Assembly (NCBI GenBank): GCA_900491605.1
Contig: UESW01003833.1
Span: 1,698,652 to 1,762,651 of the forward strand
DNA length: 64,000 nucleotides
DNA from: Calamus simplicifolius
Lineage: Eukaryota > Streptophyta > Magnoliopsida > Arecales > Arecaceae
Reading direction: 5' to 3'
Below, piece after piece: positions 22,101 through 29,742 of this stretch; the stretch's first letter is position 1; every line of letters begins with the position of its first letter. A model generated the notes under the pieces. The model made no database searches, was not told where the DNA came from, and worked only from the letters and a program-made list of their open reading frames with translations. The position numbers were made by a program, and so were the translations under genes.

Positions 22101-24699
22101 AAAACCAGGACCACAAGAAGGAGTTGAGTTAAACTAGAAGAAAGCCTGGACAAACAACAAGCCATGGAAAAAGCGTTTAGATTTTTTTTCTTTGTAATGA
22201 TTTTGATAAGTGAAAAATTAAATCATCCTAATGTATGACAAGTATGTCTCTCAACAAGAATTGGAAAAAGAAATATTAACAAATTTGAAAATCTATGCCA
22301 TTAGATGAATCTACACCATTTAACAACAATTATACTAAAAAACCAATATATATTTTGAAGATTTCTTATCTATGAACCAGTAGTGATAAGATGGTCAATT
22401 GTAATGGAGCACACAAGGTTATGATTTAATTTACATTTCAGTAGAATATCCTTCCCATCATTACAATCCACTTAGAGTCAACTCAATGTCAAGTAAAAAT
22501 TCTCGAAAACCCTTTTTCCGATTTTAAGCACACCAAGTGTTAAAGATCTTAATCAACAATGTGGATCTTCAGTGTAGATCGTCACTGATTTTGCATTAAC
22601 AAGATTTCAGCAAAAATATTTCTTATAGGATTCACTTTTCAATTTTTTTAAAATTTGCTTGCAGGTTGTGTGCACATACAGAGAGAAAAATAAGTTGTAA
22701 TTCAGTATGTGTACATGTTTTATGTGATGAAAATGAAGTTAAAGAAATCATGATTTGGAGCTCAAAAATAATTCAAGGGGCTCATGAATGGTTCTGCATT
22801 GCATGAGAAGAATGAATTTTTTTAGTTTCGTCCATTAGTTGCACGCAAACTGCAAATGCTAGAGAGCAAGGTGCAAACAAGGTGTTACAAGCAAAAACCT
22901 ATGACAAAACATGAATTTTAAGCATGACAAAACATGAATTTTGAATTCAGTGTGCTCTTTTAATTAAATCTTAGAGAACTTGAATAGAAACTCACAAGGC
23001 TGTGCTTCTTTATAGGACAAGCAACATCCTGTTAACAAGTTACACACAAGTTACTCACCAGGAGGTGCTGTGTCGTTGTATTCACATAAAAACATACTGA
23101 TTTTCCAAAACAAACAAATTGAAAGGGAAACAAAGAAATAGCAACACATTTTTAAAAAAAAGATAACTGTTAGATACTTAAATTCTAATCAAATAATATG
23201 AAAAGAACATTAACTAAAGTTGTAGTAAAAATGTAACAGAACTAACCTCCAAATATTTTTCAATAGCAACTTTGATTATTTCATCTTCCTCTTTAGTGAA
23301 GCGTTTGCCTTGCACTAATTTTATTTCATCATGTTCTTCATGTTCAGTGTCATTGTCAAGAGGAAACATTTCCACTTTACCTGAAAAACTAACCCTTCGT
23401 TTTTTTCCCTTTGATAGAGAGGCTTTAGAATCACCAGCACATCTCTCTTTCATCGTGTTAGATGTCTCCTCATTTTCTTTATCTTCTGCATCTCCAGCAT
23501 TCATATCATTCTTGGAGCCTCCTTCTGACAAGAATTTTAAGCTGCCTTCCTCACTGTCCCCCTTTCCTTCTTCCTCTTTGTTTTCTTATCAATTCTCAGT
23601 GTCGATGGTATCCCATCAACACCATCTTCTGCAGTCTCTGTATCTTCCGCACTCAATGCCTGCTTGACCCTCTTCCTTTTATCATTCTTAGCCCTTTCAA
23701 ACCCAGTATTAACCTTTGCATGTTTCCTCTTCTTTTTTTATATCCATTTGAACCTTCACATGCTTCATCACAACCAGGCTCTTTATCAACTGCAACGACG
23801 TGGACCTTTCCATTACCTGATCTATTTATGCCAGCTTCTGCCAATGAAGATGTAGAGACTTCACTATATTTGTCCTTTCCATTCCTCTTCTTCACATCCT
23901 CCAACATTGTTATACCGCCCTCATGGTTGGTATTTTTTTCTGGTTCTATAGTTTTGACATTTCCAGCCCTTTTCTGTCTATCATCAATCACTGTTTCAAA
24001 AGATTCAGGAAGGCCACCAACTTTTGCGCTCGCTTTATCCACTTCCTTGTTCTTGTCGCTCTTCCTTTTCTTGCGCCCCTTATCTTTTTTCTTACCTCCA
24101 ATCCTCTCATCATTGTCATTCATAACATCGTGTCCTCTAAGAAGCAAATCTGAAGAAGATGAAACGTCATCACCTTTTTCACTATTTCGCTTTTTCTTTT
24201 TCTTCTTCTCCTTCTTGCTATCTTTCCTTGAATCCAATTTAGCGTCCTGTTCATCGTTATCCACATCAGTCCTGCTCCCCTGCCCATTAGAACCCCTTCC
24301 ATCCAAAACTGTAGGATCGTCTTCAGCTTCACTACATCTATTCTTCTTCTTGTCACGCTTCTTGGAAGCTACTTTAATTTCCTCCAAGTCATGATCCTTA
24401 TTGACGTCCATAGCATCTACTTCCATCTCTTCAGACTGTTCAAGGAAGTTGCTCTTGTCTGTCTTCCTATCCTTCTTCTTCTTCTCTTTATGCTTCTCGA
24501 TCTTTCGAAGCTCTTTCTTTTCCTCTGCTCTAATTTCCACCATGTCATTATCCTTATTGATGTCCATAACATCCACTTCGATCTCTTCAGATTGTTCGGT
24601 GACATTGTGCTCGTCTGTCTTCCTGTCCTTCCTATTCTTCTTCTTTTTCTCCTTATGCTTCTCCATCTTTCGAAACTCGCTCTTTTCTTCTTCTTGCAT
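1044..24699 (-). CDS. REB1/TTF1-like multi-Myb DNA-binding protein (nine exons)
   Basis: This gene encodes a nuclear protein of the plant REB1/RNA polymerase I termination factor type, the Myb family related to TTF1 and DMTF1. Known members bind rDNA terminator-like sites. Exons on the minus strand are 24699-23247, 20141-20057, 17004-16893, 9407-9295, 6641-6544, 6422-6346, 4348-4274, 2343-2281 and 1179-1044. All eight introns are GT-AG, and the phases (0,1,2,1,0,2,2,2) join without a stop. The first exon is Lys/Glu-rich, as in nucleolar proteins. Then come a Myb helix starting GKRFTKEEDEIIKVAIEKYL, a REB1-type Myb (KWDPEDY to HVKDAWRRIK), a third (GQWSQEEY to DCCTKWY) and a fourth (IWSDADDY to CRKRWDQMIRHIG). 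Introns reach 7.5 kb and hold transposon relics. Two one-base frame breaks in exon 1 mean that, as assembled, it would encode only a 348-aa N-terminal product. If the breaks are errors the protein is about 737 aa. Family assignment is from recalled homologues, not a search. Confidence 0.87.
1180..4273. other. Introns 7 and 8 of the Myb gene (around exon 8)
   Basis: Apart from exon 8 at 2281-2343 this stretch is AT-rich intron sequence with no recognisable gene or element. An open frame at 3613-3843 on the minus strand has no family signature. Confidence 0.6.
2281..2343 (-). CDS. Myb gene exon 8
   Basis: This 63-nt exon reads LQNTDACCVEDVDWDNLLEH, with the family signature DAC(C)xEDVDWDNLLEHR. 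The acceptor is GGTGCAG and the donor GTAAAT. Phase is 2 on both sides. Confidence 0.92.
4274..4348 (-). CDS. Myb gene exon 7
   Basis: This 75-nt exon completes the Trp codon and reads YKQLTSSLVNQGIWSDAD then DYRLLDA. It links Myb repeats three and four and starts the fourth. The acceptor is TTTTTCAG and the donor GTAAGT. It leaves in phase 2. Confidence 0.9.
4349..6345. other. Intron 6 of the Myb gene
   Basis: AT-rich intron sequence. The only recognisable content is the RTE LINE relic at 4945-5271. A short TA microsatellite lies at 5187-5201. Confidence 0.6.
4945..5271 (-). pseudogene. RTE-type LINE reverse transcriptase relic in intron 6
   Basis: The minus-strand frame 5271-5005 reads GMYQRSVLNTLIMDEFAA then LCMLFVDGILLIDEKR. 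This lines up with the plant RTE-clade reverse transcriptase block GLHQGSALSPYLF...MDEL...CMLFADDIVLVDE. The catalytic FADD is here FVDG, so the copy is dead. In a neighbouring frame, 4990-4945 gives LEDKGLEVSKTMT, matching the LESKGFRLSRTKTEY block that follows in intact copies. Only about 330 bp is recognisable. It lies in the same orientation as the host gene. Confidence 0.75.
6346..6422 (-). CDS. Myb gene exon 6
   Basis: This 77-nt exon reads LKDNISWEAISEKLSTRN then NSDCCTKW. It is the second half of the third Myb repeat, with the conserved I.WEAIS and CC.KWY signatures of the family. The acceptor is GTGGCAG and the donor GTTAGT. It leaves in phase 2. Confidence 0.9.
6544..6641 (-). CDS. 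Myb gene exon 5
   Basis: This 98-nt exon reads GQWSQEEYQSLFDLVNMD then LQMKVFQEKKSKHGM, the start of the third Myb repeat. The acceptor is GGCTCAG and the donor GTTAGT. It is separated by only 121 bp from exon 6, by far the shortest intron of the gene. Confidence 0.9.
6642..9294. other. Intron 4 of the Myb gene
   Basis: This 2.65-kb intron contains no recognised element. A plus-strand open frame at 8370-8639 (89 codons, hydrophobic) has no family signature and lies wholly inside the intron; I treat it as chance. A TATC/TATG-rich patch at 7720-7990 is low-complexity. Confidence 0.6.
9295..9407 (-). CDS. Myb gene exon 4
   Basis: This 113-nt exon reads FHKEHGSKWKELAEQLGK then HRIHVKDAWRRIKPPNLRK. 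It holds the recognition part of the second Myb repeat, with W residues at the expected spacing. The acceptor ends TGTATAG and the donor is GTACTG. It leaves in phase 1. A 7.5-kb intron holding a hAT relic separates it from exon 3. Confidence 0.9.
9743..14530 (+). mobile_element. decayed hAT transposon in intron 3
   Basis: Fragments of a plant hAT transposase can be read on the plus strand across several frames, opposite to the host gene. In order they are a BED-finger remnant (WKCHYYD then GGVFRLKQHLA near 10860-10922), the block LLMQKRPHIS near 11925, VYCMTDVNGYWEDPQSP near 11970-12020, TKFIYNYTWVLTLMRRPS near 12050-12100, FDNFLDKKASLR near 12155-12195, and the dimerisation end HLMQKHLNDLVYVHYNL near 13070-13120. 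Sequences rich in AACCGGTT/GGTACCGGTACC lie near both presumed ends (9745-9860 and 14440-14515), as expected for subterminal transposase sites. Many stops and frame changes make it inactive. The exact terminal repeats and the 8-bp target duplication were not found, so the ends are approximate. Confidence 0.72.
10840..13260 (+). pseudogene. hAT transposase pseudogene (BED finger to hAT_C)
   Basis: This is the coding part of the intron 3 hAT element. The order BED finger, the central DUF659-like region, then the C-terminal hAT dimerisation domain is that of autonomous plant hAT elements. No single frame longer than about 70 codons remains in the central region, and at least a dozen stops or shifts separate the recognisable blocks. 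It is transcribed, if at all, antisense to the Myb pre-mRNA. Confidence 0.72.
14531..16892. other. Remainder of intron 3
   Basis: AT-rich intron sequence between the hAT relic and exon 3. No coding or repeat family was recognised. Confidence 0.55.
16893..17004 (-). CDS. Myb gene exon 3
   Basis: This 112-nt exon completes a Gly codon and reads TCIPYRPRKSICYRAHVI then LQQSEERKWDPEDYDRIR. It corresponds to the LPWRP...YYRAHILF.RSEERKWTPEE stretch of the family and opens the second Myb repeat. The acceptor is TTTGCAG and the donor is GTATTT. It leaves in phase 2. Confidence 0.88.
18037..18185. repeat. 94-bp direct duplication in intron 2
   Basis: A block of about 53 bp starting AGTCCTCTCACTGTTTTAAT at 18037 recurs with about 90% identity at 18131 (AGTCCTCCCATTGTTTTAAT). 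The two starts are 94 bp apart. Confidence 0.8.
18977..19068. repeat. 46-bp direct duplication in intron 2
   Basis: Two adjacent copies of a 46-bp unit beginning GACATGGGTGATGGTG start at 18977 and 19023, with only a few mismatches. Confidence 0.85.
20057..20141 (-). CDS. Myb gene exon 2
   Basis: This 85-nt exon reads KYQLGEDGKHMILNYRSC followed by PQVKDCWKEIG. This matches the conserved HQLGEDGL...CWKEIG stretch of plant REB1-like proteins. The acceptor follows a long T-rich tract and the donor is GTAAGT. It enters in phase 0 and leaves in phase 1. Confidence 0.88.
20142..23246. other. Intron 1 of the Myb gene
   Basis: This 3.1-kb AT-rich intron contains a 43-bp triple tandem repeat at 20664-20792 and otherwise no recognised family. 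The region 21830-22150 has somewhat coding-like composition on the plus strand, but its frames are broken and I could not identify it. Confidence 0.6.
20664..20792. repeat. Three exact tandem copies of a 43-bp unit
   Basis: Three copies of a unit starting GAATGATTCTCTTAATTATT begin at 20664, 20707 and 20750 and are essentially identical. They lie in intron 1 about 520 bp downstream, in plus coordinates, of exon 2. The identity implies a recent expansion. Confidence 0.95.
23247..24699 (-). CDS. Myb gene exon 1 (charged N-terminus, two frame breaks)
   Basis: The ATG at 24699 is preceded in frame by a TGA four codons upstream, so it is the first possible start. The first frame runs 348 codons to 23653 and is packed with KEKKKK and SEE/MDVNKD blocks. 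Residues about 8-61 and 63-114 are a degenerate tandem duplication with a 55-residue offset. Around the T7 run at 23733-23739 the like-composed frame continues in a different register, and near the T4 run at 23581-23584 it shifts again into the frame ending in the Myb start GKRFTKEEDE and KYLE. The exon is 1453 nt, one more than a multiple of three, which is what two missing bases would give. The donor is GTTAGT at 23246-23241. Confidence 0.85.
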
Positions 24700-24950
24700 G
24701 TAGCTTCAGCAAAATTTTTTGACACAATTACCAGAAAACAAAGGAAATTAAAAAACAAAATTTTCAAATCAAGCGATAAATTAACTGGATTTGGGAGCCC
24801 CCATGGAGAAAGAACTTCTGCAGCGATCTATTTTGCCGAAATTGCAACCCTACTCCTCCAACCCGCCTCAACCACAGATTTCGTGTTGAATGTCGAACAG
24901 GGGTTTGACACGTCAGCTCAACACATAAGGGACACATATATATAGAGTGA
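24700..24950 (-). promoter_or_regulatory. Myb gene promoter and leader
   Basis: On the minus strand a CTATATATATG TATA box lies at 24945-24935. It is followed by a leader of roughly 200 nt to the ATG at 24699. The leader contains a short upstream ORF starting with ATGGGGGCTCCC near 24803 and ending in TAA after seven codons, which could dampen translation. The transcription start is inferred at about 24905-24915 from the TATA spacing only. Confidence 0.55.
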
Positions 24951-25063
24951 GGAGAGCTATAATTAGATGTCCATGCAATCCCCAAAGCCTTTGTCTAGGG
25001 GTGCAACTCGGGCTCATGAAACTCGAGTTTCTTTCAATCCTAACCCAAATCCTATTTGTAAAA

Positions 25064-25125
25064 TATCAACCCTAACCCTAACCCTAACCCTATTTGTAAA
25101 ACCTTAACCCTAACCCTATTTTTAA
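25064..25125. repeat. Telomere-like AACCCT hexamer run
   Basis: Several consecutive AACCCT units around 25069-25092 and a second short run at 25106-25120 are separated by TATTTGTAAAACCTT. The unit is 6 bp, not the 7-bp CCCTAAA of most plant telomeres, so this is a telomere-like simple repeat about 130 bp upstream of the Myb TATA box rather than a telomere end. Confidence 0.8.
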
Positions 25126-25700
25126 AAATTAGGTTCGGATTGAGTTTCGGATTGAAATTTGGGTTGATAAGAAAAATAAGATAAAATCTTTTTTTCAAAG
25201 TAAATAAACACTGAATTATGGATCCCAAAGATAGAAAAACAAAATTTCTTGCCCTTCTCGCCCTCAAGTTGGCCATCTCATCCAATCTGAGTGGCGCCTT
25301 CAACGCCTCCAAAGATTTGGTGTCGATAAGCTACCCCGTTCAGGTAATCCTCAGATTCGGATTATCTTGGGTTTGGATTGTAGTCAACTCTAATTTGGAT
25401 CAATTACAAATCGGACCAGATTAAATTCGGATCTTTCGGATTCGGGTTGGACAGGCGTGAATTTAAACACTGTGGTAAATCGGGTTCGGCGGGCTGGGTC
25501 CAAGTTGCACCCCCTACTGCCCAACCCAACGGCGCATACACCCCTTTCCCCGACTACGATTTCGATTTCGATTTCAATTTGATGATGTGTAAGTGTAAAT
25601 ACTAAAGCCACCGCCACAGTTTCAACCGTCGAATCGGAAGAGCAACACGCCCTCCACCGCACCGGAGGACCGGGAGATGACTAACTAAATATAAAAATAT
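25126..25700. other. Unassigned segment with short open frames
   Basis: An open frame of 42 codons at 25218-25342 on the plus strand ends at a donor-like CAG/GTAATC, and an overlapping minus-strand frame at 25312-25052 is also open. Neither was recognised. The rest is made of degenerate GGGTTCGGAT-like pentamer sequence. I cannot say whether either frame is a real exon. Confidence 0.35.
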
Positions 25701-25883
25701 CTCCCAAATGTATAAAAATATATGAATGGAACAGCAAATGAATTCTAGGATGGATTGGATTCATCAATAGACATATTATCATTAACCGCAATTGAGAAAG
25801 TTCCAGCGAATAATTCAATTGGGAAAACAAATTCAGAGAAAGATCGAAGCATCATAAATAATTCACTTATTAAAATTACCTTG

Positions 25884-26560
25884 ATATCACGAGATTCTCC
25901 TCTCACGATAACGCTCTCTCGCTCGAACAGCCTGCGGTGTGAGACAGACAGGCGATACCGCCTGAGATCAGGAGGGATGAGAGAGAGAGAGAGCGAGAAG
26001 GGCAGCGCAGATTTGCTCTGCTCTGCTACGCTCTCTAATAAGGGAATGGAGGAGGGAACGAGCCCTTTTTATTTTCGATTTCCAGAGGGTTGGGGTTTTG
26101 ACGCCGTTACCGATTCCTACTCCGGGGTTGGTGGGCACTGGGCGGGGAAGGGCAGACGGCGATGGCAAGGAATCAACGCGGCGTTGCATTTTAAGATTCT
26201 TGCAGAATTTTATCGTTTGAATCCACAAAAAGAAAAAGGAAGGGGAGAGAGAGAGAATCGGGGGAGGAGAGGGAGGAGGAGATTTGTTTCTCGGGGGCGG
26301 AGTGGGTGGGTTCGCACGGGAGGCGTTGGTCGGCGACGGATGGCTAGGCAAGAGCTTATCGGAGATGGTGGTGGCGACGGCGCCGAGGTGCTAGGGTTTC
26401 GAGTTAGGAGGAGGCGAGGAGGCCGAGGGGGAGGGGGTCGTACCAGCACAGCAACAGGACACGTTGTTGGCGACGCGCTCGAGCCTCAAGGCTCCGTCCC
26501 TCGTGATGCGCCCACCAATAATTTTTGGGCCGAAGCAACTTCTATGCGGCGATAAGCATC
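25884..26560. other. CpG-rich segment, possible promoter or first exon
   Basis: The segment is GC- and CpG-rich against an AT-rich background. It is open in a 266-codon plus frame (25755-26555) and in a 127-codon minus frame (26351-25968). On the minus strand it contains AAACCCTAGC, typical of plant leaders, an AATAAAAAGGG TATA-like site near 26068 and a good donor AAG/GTAATT at 25884. This fits a minus-strand promoter plus noncoding first exon, perhaps an alternative upstream start of the Myb gene. No product was recognised on either strand. Confidence 0.4.
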
Positions 26561-26639
26561 AGCCTCGCCGCCTCCTGTCCGCAGACGATGCTCAATTCGG
26601 ACCGTTCAAGATAGAAGAAGTTTCCAATACGATAAAAAG

Positions 26640-27400
26640 AATTTATTAAAAATTAAAAATTAATTTATTATTTTAAATATATTATTTTTATTTATTTATT
26701 TTGTGAGACACTTTTGAAACACTAAATAATATATAAATACTCTTCGTTTTGGCAACCGTTACTTGTGCTAGCCTATGCTCGTGATCTAGATCCATGTTCT
26801 TTGCATTCAAATATATATTTTTATAATTTTTTATATTTATTTATTTATTTGTTTTTTTGTGACTAAGACACCGCTTCATTTATCTTAATGCGTAGAGAAA
26901 AAGGTAGATGGCAATGGCATATCTTTAAAAATATAATACTCTGAAATATTATGGTTTAAAATTTGAAAGTTCGAACTATTGATTATTGAAAGAAGGAAGG
27001 GAAAAAAAAAAAAAAAAAAACACTGCAAAAATATTTTTAGTTAATGACTTCTAAGAAGAAAAAGGATTAAGAGTTTGTCGCTTAGTTTCTCCCATAAGTT
27101 TTGTTCCGAATATGAATCCCCCAATTATGCGTTTATCACCAGGTTTGGAATGGAAGCAAGAGGATGCAAAACCATAACCAGTTGCACCCATTTGTCACCT
27201 GAAATCCACATTTTATGTTCAACAAAGCTATAAAATCATTTATGAAAAAAGCTAGGCATGCAAAATTCAGCTTATTTTCCTTTTGTTTAAGATCATAAGA
27301 TAATCTTCTAATTTGATGATCGTATTTTCTTTGATTGATACACAAGTCATGTACCATATAACATTGGTGCCTTCGTTTCAAGGTTTTATCTATAAGAATT
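26640..27400. other. AT-rich spacer
   Basis: No gene is supported. The minus-strand open frame at 27136-27381 has no family signature. Confidence 0.6.
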
Positions 27401-27935
27401 TGTTTGGATTAGCTGTTAAAAATCAAATCATAGCTATTAGCCTTCAAAAATTGATCTAAAAATGTTTGGTAGCTAGTTAATCGGTCTAGCGAGTAGTTAT
27501 TGGCCTTCCAAAAGCTGGCCGCTAAGATTAGCTAATTAAAGCAGCTGCTGAGTTTAAGTAAAGTAGTTGTTAGACTTAATAATTACTTTAAGGGTCAAAA
27601 TAAAAATTTTAAAGATATGAATGTTCTGTAACTAAAAACAAGAGCCCAATATTAGGATGTTTTAAGTTTGCATAAATTAATTATGTTATTTATATTTATG
27701 AATATGAAATAACTTTTTTTTTTAGTATTTTAAGTTTTTATTTATTTATTTATATAACTCATTGATAAAAATCAATGATGAAAAATAATACATTATATAT
27801 TTTTAAAAATATATTCTTATTGATCATTTAATACTTTAATGATAGCAGTTACATAGTTCAATTAAGCATTTTATTATAAAATAACTAATAATTATCAGTT
27901 ATTGGCTGACTTTCCCCAGCTAATCCATAACCATA
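27401..27935. mobile_element. MITE-like element with short inverted ends
   Basis: GTTTGGATTAGCTG near 27402 is mirrored by CAGCTAATCCATAAC at 27917-27931. Flanking tracts (GCTGTTAAAAATCA and TGACTTTCCCCAGC) extend the inverted match imperfectly. The interior is AT-rich and non-coding. The size of about 530 bp and these features fit a hAT-type MITE. A clean target-site duplication was not identified. Confidence 0.45.
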
Positions 27936-28019
27936 AGGCTCTTCTACTTAAATTAATTGCCCACCCATCGCTAGCAATATTCTTATGCATGGGTTTAATC
28001 TTGAATTTGATATAGATCA

Positions 28020-28853
28020 ATAATAATTTTAGACCAATGGGCACTAGGATATGGAGGTAATGGCTTTCTCGCATTCATTTTTTCTTCAGGACATCCGGAG
28101 CGGTCCTATGAGCAAGCGTGGTCTTTGGTCTATTACTGCTTATTATATATGGATGTCGAGGAATCAGATCATATTCTCCGACGACAGGGTTTCCTTTCAC
28201 AGGATTGTGAGGCAGATTAGATTATTGACTTCGGAATGTGCCCGTGCCTTTCATGGTGTTAATTTTGACTCCTCTCGCCTCTGGGGCTCTCCTGCTGTTC
28301 CGACAGCGAACTGTCGTACGGTTTTCGTCTCTTGGGAGCCCCCCCTCCAGGGTATGTCAAAATTAACTTTGATGGGAGTGTCCGGGACAGAGCTGCTGGA
28401 TCTGCTTTCATCATTCGGGGTCCGATGAGTGATCTATTGGCAGCGAGAGGCTTTGGATCCCTGGACTCAACTGTTCCTCTGTCGGAGCTCGGTGCTGCTT
28501 GGGCAGGGCTCTCGTTTGCTGTTAGGATCCTCCATGCTCCCAAGATCATGATTGAGGAGGATTCTATGACTGTCATTTCTTGGTTATTAGAGGAGAGCTA
28601 TATAGATGGTTCCTCAAATCCGATTCTGAGGGATTGTTGGTCTATGTTGCGGGAGCTTGATTCTGCCCAGATCCGTCACACTTATCGTGAGGCCAACTCG
28701 GCGGCGGACTGGGTGGCGACCTTTGCTGCTCAACATGCGGGTCCATGGAATTGGAAGCCAGGCGACCCATGTCCTATTCTTCTACAGCAGATCTTAACTT
28801 CTGATGCATCTGGGCTGACTCATTCTAGAATTATATGATCGCCCGTTTGTAAC

Positions 28854-28889
<36 letters not shown>
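28020..28889 (+). pseudogene. 5'-truncated L1-type LINE with RNase H domain and poly(A)
   Basis: This is the 3' end of a plant L1-type LINE. The first frame (28051-28346) reads LWSITAYYIWMSRNQIIF, typical of the zf-RVT to RNase H linker. The second (28332-28838) is a plant LINE RNase H domain with VKINFDGSV, the motif ED near SMTVISWL, and the REANSAADWVA end. It is followed 16 bp after the stop by about 35 A residues. The frame changes in the C7 run at 28339-28345. Reverse transcriptase and endonuclease parts are absent, as in a typical abortive insertion. No clear target-site duplication was found. Confidence 0.85.
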
Positions 28890-28891
<2 letters not shown>

Positions 28892-28922
28892 AGAAGAAGA
28901 AGAAGAAGAAGAAGAAGAAGAG
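28889..28922. repeat. (GAA)n microsatellite after the LINE poly(A)
   Basis: About eleven AAG/GAA units directly follow the poly(A) tail. Such tail-seeded microsatellites are common at LINE insertions. Confidence 0.9.
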
Positions 28923-29742
28923 AGGGTCTCTAATAAAAGTTATACCTATCACTATCCAAAATAATGTAGCCATGCATCCTAATATTTGCCGGTTGACCAA
29001 ATTAGCTATTCAGATTCATATTTTAAATATAATTTCCAGCTACATTAGCAAGAAGAATCTAATGAATATTAATGAAAAAAACTCAACTAGCATTAGAATA
29101 ATTATAATTTCTATATAAATTTATTTCCATGACATTTTGCTTCAAATTTTTTCACTACATTTTAAGTTATCAAAAACAAAAATTGAATAAGAAAATAATA
29201 CTTGATTTATTAAAGATTAAAAAAGCTTACTAACTTTAGAAAAACTTTTCTACGAATTGACATTAGTTGCATTCTTTGGAATTTAAATAATTATTAATAT
29301 TTTTTTAAGTTCTCTTATTTCTTGTTTCTTGCTTACCATGATGTTAAATCATAATCCCATAAGATAATGATTGATGCGAGGTTGAAAGATATAAGCATTG
29401 CTTGAAAATACCACAAATGTATGATTGAAAGTTTAGCTTACGTCGAAGCCCTAAAGGACTCCAAGATCATCCAACATCAATATTGACTTTGTCTAATATC
29501 TTCATCCATCATCAAAGACCATTCTAGCTAAAGCCATCGCACTTTTTTTTTTTTTTTTTGTGGAGTTGAAAGTGTCTCCAATGACCTTCGGTGATCTAGC
29601 CAAATATAGCAAGGAGCCATGGGAAATCCTAGTGATGAGCCATAAGGTTTCACTGATGATAAAAGAGCTTTCTTCCTTCAAAGTCGCGTTTGGATCATTG
29701 GATTGGATTATATGGCATGAGTTTCATCAAAATATTGGTTTT
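28923..29742. other. AT-rich spacer left of the gypsy element
   Basis: No gene is supported. A 62-codon plus-strand frame at 29560-29748 runs into the LTR and has no signature. Confidence 0.55.

Noticed and set aside
21830..22150. Coding-like plus-strand composition in intron 1
   Set aside because: Frames are broken and no family could be named, so not called as a gene.
23041..23110. A possible extra Myb exon with a CCTG/GTGAGT donor-like sequence
   Set aside because: No frame gives family sequence, and exons 1 and 2 already join in phase with conserved order.
23462..24394. 310-codon plus-strand open frame
   Set aside because: It is the complement of the Lys/Glu-rich Myb exon 1 and is Ser/Phe/Leu-rich low-complexity.
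25064..25125. A true telomere or chromosome end
   Set aside because: Only a few hexamer units of the non-plant length, with normal sequence on both sides.
25755..26555. 266-codon plus-strand open frame
   Set aside because: Arg/Gly-rich, no motif, in a GC-rich stretch that is open on both strands. Kept only as an unassigned CpG-rich segment.
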